Source: Paludibacteraceae bacterium (GTDB lineage: Bacteria; Bacteroidota; Bacteroidia; Bacteroidales; Paludibacteraceae). From it: 64,000 bases of DNA. The DNA is taken from the NCBI GenBank assembly GCA_024401645.1, contig JAKSKR010000009.1, forward strand, positions 1-64,000, read 5' to 3'. The position numbers and the translations under genes were made by a program. Shown one piece after another: positions 23,839 to 32,934 of the stretch; position 1 is the first letter of the stretch, and every line of letters begins with the position of its first letter. The notes beneath the pieces are model-generated. The model searched no databases and was not told the DNA's origin. It was given only the letters and a program-made list of their open reading frames with translations.

Positions 23839-25746
23839 TTAATCTTCCTTTTTTTCGATGAGTGCATCGTAAATGATTTTTGCCTTGCTTGGTCCAACCA
23901 CCTTTTCAATTTCTTCAAGCGGTTGCTCTTTCAGCCGTTTGATGCTCTTGAATGTTTTTAAGAGTAGTTCCTTTGTTTTTTCGCCAATACCGTTAATGTC
24001 GTCGAGTGCAGAATGAACCTGTCGTTTGCTGCGCTTGTCGCGGTGAAATGTAATGGCAAATCGGTGAACTTCGTCTTGCAAATGCCCAAGTAATCGGAAA
24101 ACCTGGCTGTCTTTGCTCATGCCAATAACCAGTGGCGGAAATCCAAATAGTAGTTCGTTGGTGCGGTGTCGGTCGTCTTTTGCCAATCCGGCAATCGGTA
24201 TGTTTAAGTGGAGTTCATCTTCCACCACCTGACGTATCACTTCTATTTGTCCAACACCACCATCGGCTACAATCAGGTTCGGCAGTTGTTCACCCTCGTT
24301 CACCATACGGGTGTAACGACGTCTCACTACTTCTTGCATCGAAGCGTAGTCGTCGGGTCCAACCACTGTTTTAATGTTATATTTTCTGTAATCTTTCTTG
24401 CTCGGTTTTCCCATTCTGAAAACTACGCATGCTGCCACTGCATCGGTACCGCTAATGTTCGAGTTGTCGAAACATTCAATCTGAACTGGCAATTCTTTCA
24501 AATGTAGCTCATTCTTTATGTCTGTCAAAAGCTTCACGGCCCGTTGCTCCGGATTGAATTTTTCCATGCGTTTCAATCGGTCAAATCGGTACTGTTTTAC
24601 GTTTTGCATCGAAAGGTCGGTCAGCTTTTTCTTGTCGCCACGTTGCGGAACGGTAATCTCGGCACCCTCAATCTTGTAACCAATTTCAAATGGCAACAGA
24701 ATTTCCTTGCTTACACTCTTGAAGCGTTCTCGCATTTCGGTGATGGCGGTTGCTAAAATTTCTTCCTTTTCATCGTCGCCCTTAATCTTGTACTCGAAGG
24801 TGTAAGCCTGGTTAATGGTGCCATGCACGACTTTCAGATAATTGATGAAGGCGTTGTCGTCGTCGATGTCGATGGCAAAGACGTCGATGTTGTGAAGGGT
24901 TGGACTCACAATGGTTGACCTTGATTTGAAATTGCCGATTTGTTCGAGCTTGTTTTTTATTTCTTGCGCCTCTTCAAATCGCAAATCTTCGGCGGCTGCC
25001 ATCATTTCTTTTTCGAGGTACTGTTCCAAGTAATCGAGGTCGCCTTTCAGAATATACTTTATTTCTTCTATGTTCTTGTTATATTCCTCTTCCTTTTGTC
25101 TGCCCTCGCAGCAACCTTGGCATTTCTTAATGTGGTACTGCAGGCAAACCTTGTAGTTGCTGTTGTGTATCTTCAGCGGATCGAGGTTGTAGCTGCACGT
25201 TCTAATCTTATACAGGCTGTGCACCAGTTCAAGCACCGTCTTCATGGCGGGCAGGTAGGTGTATGGTCCAAAATATTGCGAGCCGTCGTGAATGAGTTGG
25301 CGTGTGTAGAAAATGCGCGGGTAGTGCTCGTTCTTGATGACGATCCACGGGTAGGTCTTACTGTCTTTAAGTAAGATGTTGTATTTTGGCTGGTGTTTCT
25401 TTATGAGGGCGTTTTCTAGCAGCAGCGCGTCTTGTTCGCTATTGACCACCACATATTTCAAGTCGCAGATTTGGCTGACCAGAATACGTGTTTTTAGGTT
25501 ATGCTGGTGGTTCTTGTTGAAGTAGCTCGAAACACGCCTTTTCAGGTTGACCGCTTTGCCAACATAAATAATTACACCTTCCTTGTTGAAGTATTGGTAG
25601 ACACCAGGACTTTCGGGCAACGAAAGCACAATCTGTTTCAAGCGACTTGGCAAGGGTTTATGTTCACCCTTTTGTTCAATGCTCAACTCGTCTTGTGTTT
25701 CGTTGTCATTTTCTTCGTTGATGTACTCTTCTTCTTGTTGGCTCAT
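23839..25746 (-). CDS. uvrC: UvrABC excision nuclease subunit C
   Basis: A 635-residue UvrC that makes both incisions in nucleotide-excision repair. Residues 1-30 are an acidic, probably disordered extension (QQEEEYINEENDNETQDE). The GIY-YIG nuclease covers about 40-120 ('PGVYQYFNKEGVIIYVGKAVNLKRRVSSYF'). 'CLQYHIKKCQGCCEG' is the Cys-rich stretch. A UVR helix pair follows ('AAEDLRFEEAQEIKNKLEQI'), then an RNase H-like domain ('IECFDNSNISGTDAVAACVVF', 'LIVADGGVGQ') and C-terminal helix-hairpin-helix motifs. Length is usual for the family. Confidence 0.97.
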   Translation of the reverse strand: MSQQEEEYINEENDNETQDELSIEQKGEHKPLPSRLKQIVLSLPESPGVYQYFNKEGVIIYVGKAVNLKRRVSSYFNKNHQHNLKTRILVSQICDLKYVVVNSEQDALLLENALIKKHQPKYNILLKDSKTYPWIVIKNEHYPRIFYTRQLIHDGSQYFGPYTYLPAMKTVLELVHSLYKIRTCSYNLDPLKIHNSNYKVCLQYHIKKCQGCCEGRQKEEEYNKNIEEIKYILKGDLDYLEQYLEKEMMAAAEDLRFEEAQEIKNKLEQIGNFKSRSTIVSPTLHNIDVFAIDIDDDNAFINYLKVVHGTINQAYTFEYKIKGDDEKEEILATAITEMRERFKSVSKEILLPFEIGYKIEGAEITVPQRGDKKKLTDLSMQNVKQYRFDRLKRMEKFNPEQRAVKLLTDIKNELHLKELPVQIECFDNSNISGTDAVAACVVFRMGKPSKKDYRKYNIKTVVGPDDYASMQEVVRRRYTRMVNEGEQLPNLIVADGGVGQIEVIRQVVEDELHLNIPIAGLAKDDRHRTNELLFGFPPLVIGMSKDSQVFRLLGHLQDEVHRFAITFHRDKRSKRQVHSALDDINGIGEKTKELLLKTFKSIKRLKEQPLEEIEKVVGPSKAKIIYDALIEKKED

Positions 25747-26276
25747 AATTTCATGAATTTTCTTTCAAACTTTAAATTTACCATTTTTTCTTTTGTTGGA
25801 ACTTTGTCGATTTTTCGCACGGTCAAAATTTTATCCACATTACTGCATTTTTTCATTTTTTGGTCGATGAGTTCCTTGTTTATTCTTGTTTTACGTGAAA
25901 ATGCCAAAAAAATCGATAAAATCGGTGTTTTTTACCTAAATCACCTATAATCCTATTGCAAAACTTTTTACTAAATTTTTCTATTAAAATATTGAAAATA
26001 AATACTTTAATTTGAATTTTTTCTAATTTTAACTCGTTGAGATTCTCATATTTTTTCGGTTTGTGATTAATCACCAAAATCGTTGAAAAATAACGGCACT
26101 GTTTTTTTCGTGTGAAATTTTGTATTTTCCGAAAAATGTGTTTCAATCGAACTTTTTCAAGAAAATTCTTTCAAAATTCATTTTTCCGTTCATACTATTT
26201 TTTTGTAGCTGTTAACTTTCGCTTTTTGTTCTGTTTGTTACTTTTTGTAAAGTTTGTAATTTTGTGGAAAGACTTA
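25747..26276. other. AT-rich intergenic region between divergent uvrC and a secreted-protein gene
   Basis: No gene is supported. GTTTTACGTGAAAA at 25888-25901 resembles parS with two mismatches and may be a weak outlying site. The right end holds a promoter at 26234-26264. Confidence 0.5.
26234..26264 (+). promoter_or_regulatory. Bacteroidetes-type promoter
   Basis: TTTG (26234-26237), exactly 19 bp, then TAATTTTG (26257-26264), ending 12 bases before the start of the 26277 gene. The leader must be very short. Confidence 0.65.
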
Positions 26277-26879
26277 ATGAACATGTATTTTTTGAGAAGA
26301 TTTTTACCTCTACTTATTTTATCTCTATTTGTGCAGTTAGGTTATTCTGCAAAGCACTTTAAGTTCGAGGGTATTGCAATGGGTAGTTCGCAAACCGAAT
26401 TTTTCAGTAAACTACAAAAGAAGGGTTTTCAGGCTATTTCTCAACCCGAATTTATAACCGACACTGCAAATATTGCGTCTTATTATTGGGGTACATATAA
26501 GGGACATTCAGGTACCATTTTGGCGGTGTCGGGTGTACGAAAGAATAAGAACAAGGCCGATAAGTTAGTGGTTTACCTCGACGCTTCAACATCGTGGCAT
26601 TCGCTTTACGATAAGTACTATAAAATTAAACAGTCTCTAACCAAGGAGTTTGGCCAACCCAAAGAGTGCCGCGAAATGTTTCACATCAACGGTCAGCCTA
26701 AAACTGACGACGATCTTTTTTTAGAGGTAAAGCATGGCAATTGCGAGTACCTTTCCATCTTCTCTTCGAAGCGTGGTGTAGTTATGCTCTCTATTGTTTA
26801 CAAGAAGGGTGAAGCAAGGGTTAACGTCGTTTATCTCGACCAGGAAACCGTGGGTGGTTCTATGCAACATAGCCACTAA
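26277..26879 (+). CDS. Secreted hypothetical protein
   Basis: A 200-residue protein with a signal peptide (MNMYFLRRFLPLLILSLFVQLGYSA). The mature part has 'FKFEGIAMGSSQTEFFSKLQKKGFQ', a pattern seen in several Bacteroidetes periplasmic proteins of unknown role, then 'KLVVYLDAST' and a C-terminal 'ARVNVVYLD'. The ATG at 26277 (or 26283) is chosen because the promoter ends at 26264, so longer upstream starts cannot be used. Function unknown. Confidence 0.7.
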   Translation: MNMYFLRRFLPLLILSLFVQLGYSAKHFKFEGIAMGSSQTEFFSKLQKKGFQAISQPEFITDTANIASYYWGTYKGHSGTILAVSGVRKNKNKADKLVVYLDASTSWHSLYDKYYKIKQSLTKEFGQPKECREMFHINGQPKTDDDLFLEVKHGNCEYLSIFSSKRGVVMLSIVYKKGEARVNVVYLDQETVGGSMQHSH

Positions 26880-26904
26880 CAATCAATAAGGTAACATAAA
26901 AAAT

Positions 26905-26940
26905 GGGTGAATCATTTTGCATGGTTCACCCAATTTTTTT
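26905..26940 (+). terminator. Terminator after the secreted hypothetical gene
   Basis: GGGTGAA pairs with TTCACCC, followed by AATTTTTTT. Confidence 0.8.
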
Positions 26941-27072
26941 GCCCTATTTGGCATATTGCACCTATAAAGTCATCAACTCTGTAAGTCGCATCGCGACGTT
27001 TCCTTACGTAGCCTTGGGTGTAACCCAAAACATTAATTTGTAATAAAGTCGTGTTTCAATGTGTTTGCCAAA

Positions 27073-28227
27073 CTATCTTATAGTTGGAATTGTGTGTTTG
27101 CCAATGTTGAACATTTGTAGTTCAGAATCAATCTTTTCGTTCATCAACAAGCGCCCGTTATAGTCGTAAATCATTACATTTTTTCCGGTTGCGTTAGTAA
27201 CATTAATTGTGCCATCGGTGTGTAGGTAGATGTTTTTCTTACCATTGGTTAGCAAACCGGTTTCTGTCTTCGAATCAATCACTTCTGTGGCATAATAGGC
27301 AACGTGGCCGTTGGTGGTTGAGCCAGCTGTCACAACCAGATTGCTGTTGTTCAGCACTACGTCGAGGCTGTAGCACAAGTCGAAAGCTTGGTCGCCAATG
27401 CTCTTCAATGTGCTTGGTAATTCAATACCCAAAATGTTCTGGCAGTTGTAGAATGCCATCTTGCCAATGGTTTCCAAACCATCGTGAACCAAAACGTAAT
27501 TCAGGTTCGTACAATCGGTAAAGGCAGCAGCCTTAATGGTAGTCAGGCTGTTTGGAAAACTTAAGATGTTGAGTTTGTTGCATTTGCTGAACGCATATTC
27601 GCCAATTGTCGTCAACCCATCGTTAAAGAAAATTTCTTCGAGGTTGGTGCAGCTATTGAAGGCACCGTCTTGAATGGTGGTAACGCCATCGGGCAATAGA
27701 ATGGTGGTGATGTTCTTACAGTTTTGGAAAGCCGCACTCGGAATGGTGGTAATTTCGTTGTTCAGTTCCAAGTCGCCACCAATGGCCCTAGGCACAAAGA
27801 AAATGCTGGTTGGATTCTTACTGTACAGAATACTGTTGTAACTGAAGAAATTTTCGTTATCTTCTTCAATATCAATTTTTTCAAGTGTTTGGCATAGGGT
27901 GAAACATCCGTTGCCAATGGTTTCGAGTGTTGCCGGAAAGTAGACCGATGTCATGAGTTTGCTGCCAGCAAAGGCATCCTTCCCAATGCTTTTCACAGCA
28001 TAGTTTTTGCCTTTGTATTCGAATTGGTTGGGAATTTCAACGTCTCCACAATAGAGTTCATCGGCCGAATAGTACATCCAGCCATCTTCCTCATCACCCT
28101 TGTAGGTTACCTCGGCATTTCCATCGTTGCCAATATTGTAGTAAATGCCATCAATTTCAATTTTTTCGGCCATTGCCATGTTCCAACAGCAGAATGCTGA
28201 TGCTAGTAGTGTAGTTCTAATTTTCAT
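27073..28227 (-). CDS. Secreted BspA-like leucine-rich-repeat protein
   Basis: A 384-residue surface or secreted protein. A signal peptide covers about 1-20 (MKIRTTLLASAFCCWNMAMA). Residues about 75-290 are LRR_5 (BspA/TpLRR) repeats of about 23 residues, with units such as 'ITTIPSAAFQNCKNITTILLPDG' and 'TTIGEYAFSKCNKLNILSFPNS'. The C-terminus ('GKNVMIYDYNGRLLM...IGKHTIP') resembles a shortened type IX secretion sorting domain. BspA proteins in oral and gut Bacteroidetes bind host proteins or other bacteria, but the ligand here is unknown. ATG 28227 is chosen over an in-frame start 11 codons upstream because it gives a clean signal peptide. Confidence 0.85.
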   Translation of the reverse strand: MKIRTTLLASAFCCWNMAMAEKIEIDGIYYNIGNDGNAEVTYKGDEEDGWMYYSADELYCGDVEIPNQFEYKGKNYAVKSIGKDAFAGSKLMTSVYFPATLETIGNGCFTLCQTLEKIDIEEDNENFFSYNSILYSKNPTSIFFVPRAIGGDLELNNEITTIPSAAFQNCKNITTILLPDGVTTIQDGAFNSCTNLEEIFFNDGLTTIGEYAFSKCNKLNILSFPNSLTTIKAAAFTDCTNLNYVLVHDGLETIGKMAFYNCQNILGIELPSTLKSIGDQAFDLCYSLDVVLNNSNLVVTAGSTTNGHVAYYATEVIDSKTETGLLTNGKKNIYLHTDGTINVTNATGKNVMIYDYNGRLLMNEKIDSELQMFNIGKHTIPTIR

Positions 28228-28539
28228 AGGCTCTATGTTCTTGTTAGTTAAATTTAGCAAATAGATTTTATTTAACCTATCAATAGACTTTAGGAAACTG
28301 TTTAATATTTTTTAGGGCGGATTTATGGGAGATTTTTTAGGATAGTTTGAATGGTTTAGAAAGGGGCAATAAATCATCCTTTCCGTAAGTCGCATGGCTT
28401 TGGTTGAAAGTTCGTAGTAAAGCTTTAACCCATGAAATAACAAATAAGCCCCAATAATTTCCTTTTAAACGCGTTTTACACCTTTGGTGGTAAACTATAT
28501 CATCTTTAGTAAGAAATGAGCTTTAAATCGATAAAATGG

Positions 28540-30117
28540 CTATTTTTCGTCCCAAGTGACCATGTGGCGTGGTAGGTCTATCTTCTTCTTTTCGCGCCAA
28601 GGTCCGTGCACATAGTAGTTTTGGGCAAGGTTTTCCTCCATTTTGCTGACGAATGCCTCGCGTATGCGGGTGCAGTTCTCGTTAAGGCGGTTTTTCATAG
28701 GGTCTACCAGGTCGTTAATGGTCTTTTCTATCTTGTCGGCGTCGGTTCTACCGGTAATCTGATTGTAGATTTTGTTTATTTCTGCCTTGTAGTTCGAAAT
28801 TTCCTTGAAGAAGATACCCTCGGGATGTTTCAGGAAAAAGATGAAGACCGTCTTTGCCAGCGGCGTCATTTCAACGACCATGTCGTCGTAGTCGGTAAGG
28901 ATGACTTCGTAGTTCTTCGTTACCCTCAAACGGCTGACCTTGAAGGCATTGGGTGTTTCTTGAATGACCAACTGACGGATGAAGAAGTCGCTGACGCCCG
29001 ATTCTTGCAACTTGGCAATCTTCTCTTTCAACTCGTCTACAATGTTCATGATGTCGCTGTCCATCGCAAAGTCGTTCTGCTCTTCAAGCGGCAGATCTTC
29101 CTTTCTTGTCATGCGATATTTAACGCGGTAGTGCTCGTTGTTATGTTCACTGAAGAACAGGCTCAATTGCGCCAAATACGACATCTTTTCTTCGGGCATA
29201 AGTTCGAAGAAAAGGTATTTATTGTAGAATTCACTCCAATATAGGAATCCTGTTGTCAGCTTCCCTACGTTCTTTTTGCCAATCAGCTTTTCCAACAACT
29301 TGTCGGCCAAGTTGTTGCAGGGTGTTAGGTGGTCCAGTCTTGCGTGTGGTGCATAGTAAGCCAGTTGCTCGTTGCTGGGTGCAAGCTGTTTGGCACAAAA
29401 TTCGTTCAGGTTGCAGCAGGTGTAGTCTCTTTCCCAAAGGTACTTTTCAAACTCTGCCCTGTTGTCGTTTAAGTGTTTTTCAATAGCTTGGTTTCCGGTA
29501 CGGTTTACGAATAGGTACTCAAAGCTGTCGAGCTGGTAGCAGCATTGTGTGGGTGCCGGAATTTGCACGACCGGTTGGTTCCTCATTATCCAACCTTCGG
29601 CATCGGTGTGTCGGTAGTCATTGTAGCAGTTATGGGTCTTTACATATTCTGGTTTGGGGTGGTAGTGCCTGTATATTCTCTGGGGAAGCATAAATGGCCA
29701 ACAGATGCAAAGCGTGATGAAGCCAATTACCGACAGAATAACTTGGCAACTGCGTACAACCACCACGTTCTTCGAATCTGTAATAGTGGCGCATTCTTCC
29801 CAAATCACCGAAATAAACAATTTCTTGTCGTTTCTTGTAAAGCCAAACTCGCTGGTTTTGCCAAACTCGCTGGTTTTTTGGTTATAGCGGTTAATCAACT
29901 CAATGACAATGCAGCTGATAACAATATAGATGCCGATGTAGTGCAGAATACCCATTTGAAAGTGTTTTGGGCAAAAGTAAATAATTAAAATATATGCTAG
30001 TATGGTTGGTGCAACAAATAAACCCGAAACAAGGTAAAAGTTTCGGGTTTTAAGGTTTTTCGGGTAGTTCTGAATGTTAGTTCTTGTCACCTTTCTTCCA
30101 TTTTTCGCGTTCTTCAT
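28540..30117 (-). CDS. Membrane protein of unknown function
   Basis: About 525 residues. Two hydrophobic segments near the N-terminus form a hairpin (about 27-75), with a third at about 115-140 ('VILSVIGFITLCICWPFML'). A large soluble part follows. Its C-terminal region ('TPLAKTVFIFFLKHPEGIFFKEISNYKAEINKIY', about 420-455) looks like a winged-helix-type module, which is inference. The repeat KTSEFG-KTSEFG shows a small in-frame duplication. ATG 30117 is preferred; an upstream TTG at 30162 would lie deeper inside the previous gene. It overlaps that gene by 41 bases and is probably last in a five-gene unit. Function unknown. Confidence 0.65.
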   Translation of the reverse strand: MKNAKNGRKVTRTNIQNYPKNLKTRNFYLVSGLFVAPTILAYILIIYFCPKHFQMGILHYIGIYIVISCIVIELINRYNQKTSEFGKTSEFGFTRNDKKLFISVIWEECATITDSKNVVVVRSCQVILSVIGFITLCICWPFMLPQRIYRHYHPKPEYVKTHNCYNDYRHTDAEGWIMRNQPVVQIPAPTQCCYQLDSFEYLFVNRTGNQAIEKHLNDNRAEFEKYLWERDYTCCNLNEFCAKQLAPSNEQLAYYAPHARLDHLTPCNNLADKLLEKLIGKKNVGKLTTGFLYWSEFYNKYLFFELMPEEKMSYLAQLSLFFSEHNNEHYRVKYRMTRKEDLPLEEQNDFAMDSDIMNIVDELKEKIAKLQESGVSDFFIRQLVIQETPNAFKVSRLRVTKNYEVILTDYDDMVVEMTPLAKTVFIFFLKHPEGIFFKEISNYKAEINKIYNQITGRTDADKIEKTINDLVDPMKNRLNENCTRIREAFVSKMEENLAQNYYVHGPWREKKKIDLPRHMVTWDEK

Positions 30118-30292
30118 TCTCCTTTTCCCTTTTGTTTGCCATGAAAAGAAGGAATCCACCAATCACACTGTTCATGGTAAGGGAGCTAAACATGCTTGAA
30201 ATGCCTTGAGCTGAACCTTGAGATGCCGCACCAAACAATGCGACCAGCGACACTGCTGCTAAACAGAGAAATATAATACCTGCAATCTTCAT
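30077..30292 (-). CDS. Small membrane protein
   Basis: A 71-residue protein with two hydrophobic segments (MKIAGIIFLCLAAVSLVALFG and SVIGGFLLFMA) and a strongly charged tail (KREKENEEREKWKKGDKN). It lies 4 bases after the next upstream gene in the minus-strand unit 28540-31311. Function unknown. Confidence 0.6.
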   Translation of the reverse strand: MKIAGIIFLCLAAVSLVALFGAASQGSAQGISSMFSSLTMNSVIGGFLLFMANKREKENEEREKWKKGDKN

Positions 30293-30296
30293 GAAA

Positions 30297-30482
30297 TTAC
30301 CCCTCCTTTATTTCGTCGTAGTTACTGTCGTTCTTCTTGCAGCAGAAGACGATGATGATGCCAATTAGGCCTAGAAAGAAAGTCAGCACTGCAGCCCAGG
30401 TGGAACCGCATGAACGTTTTTCGCCAACGCTGGCCATAACTGCGGCTAGAATGATGCGAACAATTATTACTGCTATGAACAT
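30297..30482 (-). CDS. Small membrane protein
   Basis: A 61-residue protein with two membrane segments (MFIAVIIVRIILAAVMA and TWAAVLTFFLGLIGIIIVFC) ending in a charged tail. It is 2 bases from the J-domain-like gene and 4 from the next, so part of one transcript. Function unknown. Confidence 0.6.
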   Translation of the reverse strand: MFIAVIIVRIILAAVMASVGEKRSCGSTWAAVLTFFLGLIGIIIVFCCKKNDSNYDEIKEG

Positions 30483-30484
30483 AA

Positions 30485-30898
30485 TTATTTGTTAATTAGT
30501 TTGTTTACTTCAGTTTCCAACTCTTTTAACATTGTTAGGCTGTTCGACGCATTGTTTACCTTTTGGTAAAGGCTTTTTGCCAACTGTTTAGTGTTTTCGT
30601 CATTAAACCGGTCGGGATGACAATTAGCCAAAAGTTCGCGTCTAATTTTTTCGGTTTCTTCTTTCGCAAAAGCGGTGACGATAACATCGTTGAAATCGAC
30701 TTTACCGTTCTTTTTCAACTTCTTTTTCAGTTGGTAGCTTTCGCTTTTGTGGTAGTGCTTAATGCCAAAAATCATAGCCCCCAAAACAAGGGCCAGCACA
30801 ATGGCAACCGTTAACCATTGAATGTGTGATGTTTGTATGGTTGACTGTTCGCCTGTTTTGGGTTCAGCCGACAATGTAAGTAGCGTATCTTTTTCCAT
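30485..30898 (-). CDS. Membrane-anchored J-domain-like protein
   Basis: A 137-residue protein. One membrane segment lies at about 28-48 (WLTVAIVLALVLGAMIFGI). A J-domain-like region follows at about 75-130 with the diagnostic HPD ('LLANCHPDRFNDENTKQLAKSLYQKVNNA'). J-domains stimulate the ATPase of DnaK/Hsp70 partners. This one is short but keeps HPD and the following helix. It is the third-from-last upstream member of the minus-strand unit and suggests that unit has to do with membrane-protein quality control, which is inference. Confidence 0.65.
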   Translation of the reverse strand: MEKDTLLTLSAEPKTGEQSTIQTSHIQWLTVAIVLALVLGAMIFGIKHYHKSESYQLKKKLKKNGKVDFNDVIVTAFAKEETEKIRRELLANCHPDRFNDENTKQLAKSLYQKVNNASNSLTMLKELETEVNKLINK

Positions 30899-30909
30899 TC
30901 GTTATAGAT

Positions 30910-31311
30910 TTAATCGAGGAATCCACCCATATCGGCATGTTCAATCAGTTTCCATTGGCAACCGAAATGGCTGTTGTTGTCGCGCACCATAAGGGTGTCC
31001 CAACCCAGGGCAACCAGTTGCCTAACAAGGGTTTTGTTCGCCAAGATTATTTTGCCAATAAATATCATTTCATCGCGCGAAAGTGTCCTACCAGAAAGGG
31101 CCTTAATGCAGAAACCCGTGTTCATCCAAGCCGACATTTCGTGTTTATAGGCTTTATTCCCCGTCACCATAGAAGCCTCTAGTATGGTTGGGGCGGTACC
31201 AGTCACAAAGGCATTGCGTGCGGTCTTGTTAAAGTCCCTCACCAAACGGCTTCGGTCTCGGCTATCTGAAAACCATTGGACGATTCCGTTCCATATATTC
31301 GTTAGATTCAT
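30910..31311 (-). CDS. Hypothetical protein, first gene of the J-domain unit
   Basis: A 133-residue soluble protein (MNLTNIWNGIVQWFSDSRDRSRLVRDFNKTARNA...). It contains 'FCIKALSGRTLSRDEMIFIGKIILANKTLVRQLVALGWDTLMVRD'. No domain recognised. ATG 31311 is chosen because the upstream in-frame ATG (31329) would overlap the -7 promoter box at 31329-31336. It is separated by 11 bases from the J-domain gene. Confidence 0.6.
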   Translation of the reverse strand: MNLTNIWNGIVQWFSDSRDRSRLVRDFNKTARNAFVTGTAPTILEASMVTGNKAYKHEMSAWMNTGFCIKALSGRTLSRDEMIFIGKIILANKTLVRQLVALGWDTLMVRDNNSHFGCQWKLIEHADMGGFLD

Positions 31312-31328
31312 AGGCACTTCCTTTTTCA

Positions 31329-31359
31329 CAAAAGTAGTTTAGCCAGGTGCGCTTACCAA
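31329..31359 (-). promoter_or_regulatory. Promoter of the J-domain mini-operon
   Basis: On the minus strand TTG (31357-31359), 20 bp, TACTTTTG (31329-31336). The -33 element overlaps the first arm of the 29-bp palindrome at 31357-31385. Confidence 0.6.
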
Positions 31360-31385
31360 TTGTCTGCAAGTCTTGCAGACAATTG
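31357..31385. promoter_or_regulatory. 29-bp perfect inverted repeat (candidate operator)
   Basis: CAATTGTCTGCAAG, one T, then CTTGCAGACAATTG: 14-base arms without mismatch. It overlaps the -33 position of the promoter for the minus-strand unit, as expected for a dimeric regulator's operator. No T run follows, so a terminator is unlikely. Confidence 0.6.
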
Positions 31386-31537
31386 CACATTTCTAAAATT
31401 TTTTCAAGTTGATAGATTGTAAAATGAGAATGATTTCAGTGAAGTAGCAGCTTTTTATCCCATAACGACATTGTAAAACATCGTCGTCAATTCTGCTGAA
31501 ACAGAAAAAATATAAAACGCTTATAAAGTAAAGAAAC

Positions 31538-31575
31538 GAGGGTGCATCATAATGTAATTTTTATGATGCACCCTC
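31538..31575. terminator. Long hairpin downstream of rarA
   Basis: GAGGGTGCATCATAA pairs perfectly with TTATGATGCACCCTC over an 8-base loop. It lies 23 bases past the rarA stop on the minus strand, followed there by GTTTCTTT. Confidence 0.7.
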
Positions 31576-31597
31576 TTAACTATGAATAACTTATAGT

Positions 31598-32920
31598 TCA
31601 ATAGGTTTTCCCAATTTTCTTAAACCATTCGGCTATGGCACGTTCGTAGCGTGTTTCGCCCAATTGTAGGAATTGGCGGTAGGCCAGTTCGTTGGGTAGC
31701 ATTTGCTGGTTGGCATAGTGGTTGGGGTAGGCATGAATGTTGGTGAGCCCTACGCCACGGCCCAAACTGTGTGCACCGGCATAGCTTTCGTCTTTCAGAA
31801 TCATGGGGATTTCAATGTGTCCGCTGCGGCGAACCTCTTCCTCGGCTAGCAGGTATCCCTTGCTCACGGCATCCGATTTTGGCGCACAAGCCACATATAC
31901 GGCCGCGTGAGCCAATATTTTCTTACCCTCGGGCATTCCTATCCTTTCTACCGCCAAACTTGCGCTAGTGGCAACATTTAGGGCGTTACTGTCGGCAAGG
32001 CCCACGTCTTCGCTGGCGCAGACCATGATGCGGCGTGCAATGTACTTGGGATCTTCGCCAGCCTCGAGCATGCGTGCCAGGTAGTAGAGGGTGGCGTCGG
32101 GGTCGGTATGTTTCATGCTTTCAATGAAAGCGGAAATGGCATCGTAGTGGTTTTCGCCATCCTTGTCGTAACGGATGGCTTTCTTTTGGATGCACTCTTG
32201 CATGACGTCTAAAGTCAGCTCAATCTTTCCGTTTTCATCGGGGTCGGTCGTCAGCACACCCAGTTCAAGGGCGTTCAGCGCCTCGCGGGCGTCGCCTTTG
32301 GTAGCGTCGGCAATGAATTGGCGAGCCTCTGGGGTGATGGTGGCGTTATATTCGGCAAGGCCACGTTCCTCGTCGGTTAGGGCTTTGTCGATGAGTTGGC
32401 CGATGTTTTCTTTCGATAGCGGTTTCAGTTCGAAGATGCGTGAACGTGAAAGCAAGGCGCCATTCACTTCAAAGAACGGATTTTCGGTGGTGGCGCCAAT
32501 AAGCACCAAGGTGCCGTCTTCGACGAAGGGGAGCAGATAGTCTTGCTGGCCTTTGTTGAAACGGTGAATCTCGTCGATGAAAAGGATGGTTCGCTGGTTA
32601 TATTGCCCCAGGTGCTTTTGGGCGGTAGCTACCACGGCTTCCAAGTCTTTCTTGCCGGCAATGGTGGCGTTAACTTGCTGAAAGTGTGCGGCTGTGGTGT
32701 TGGCTATTATGCGGGCTAGGGTGGTTTTGCCAATGCCTGGTGGACCGTAGAAGATAACCGACGTCAGCTTGTCGGCCTTTATGGCACGGTAGAGCAGTTT
32801 GCCAGGAGCCAAAATGTGCTCTTGACCAACCATCTCGTCGATGTTGCGTGGACGCATGCGTGCTGCAAGCGGCGATGCTTGGCCAACGTGCTGGCGGTAG
32901 TTCTGCTCGAACAAATCCAT
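31598..32920 (-). CDS. rarA: Replication-associated recombination protein A (AAA+ ATPase)
   Basis: A 440-residue clamp-loader-like ATPase (RarA/MgsA) acting at stalled replication forks. It shows 'RPRNIDEMVGQEHIL' at the N-terminus, Walker A 'GPPGIGKTTLA', Walker B 'ILFIDEIHRFNKGQQD', sensor 1 'IGATTENPFFEVN' with 'LLSRSRIF', and the C-terminal 'AHSLGRGVGLTNIHAYPNHYANQQMLP' region. Length is standard. It is last in a minus-strand run with a GT2, a VanZ-like and a HAD gene, with a gap of only 14 bases from the GT2 gene. Confidence 0.97.
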   Translation of the reverse strand: MDLFEQNYRQHVGQASPLAARMRPRNIDEMVGQEHILAPGKLLYRAIKADKLTSVIFYGPPGIGKTTLARIIANTTAAHFQQVNATIAGKKDLEAVVATAQKHLGQYNQRTILFIDEIHRFNKGQQDYLLPFVEDGTLVLIGATTENPFFEVNGALLSRSRIFELKPLSKENIGQLIDKALTDEERGLAEYNATITPEARQFIADATKGDAREALNALELGVLTTDPDENGKIELTLDVMQECIQKKAIRYDKDGENHYDAISAFIESMKHTDPDATLYYLARMLEAGEDPKYIARRIMVCASEDVGLADSNALNVATSASLAVERIGMPEGKKILAHAAVYVACAPKSDAVSKGYLLAEEEVRRSGHIEIPMILKDESYAGAHSLGRGVGLTNIHAYPNHYANQQMLPNELAYRQFLQLGETRYERAIAEWFKKIGKTY

Positions 32921-32934
32921 GGTTTAATCGGTGC

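Noticed and set aside
26112..26276. 55-codon N-terminal extension of the secreted protein at 26277
   Set aside because: A TTTG-19-TAATTTTG promoter lies inside it and the signal peptide begins at 26277.
30118..30162. Upstream TTG start for the membrane protein 28540-30117
   Set aside because: It would place 15 more codons within the preceding gene. ATG 30117 is a normal start just before the membrane segments.
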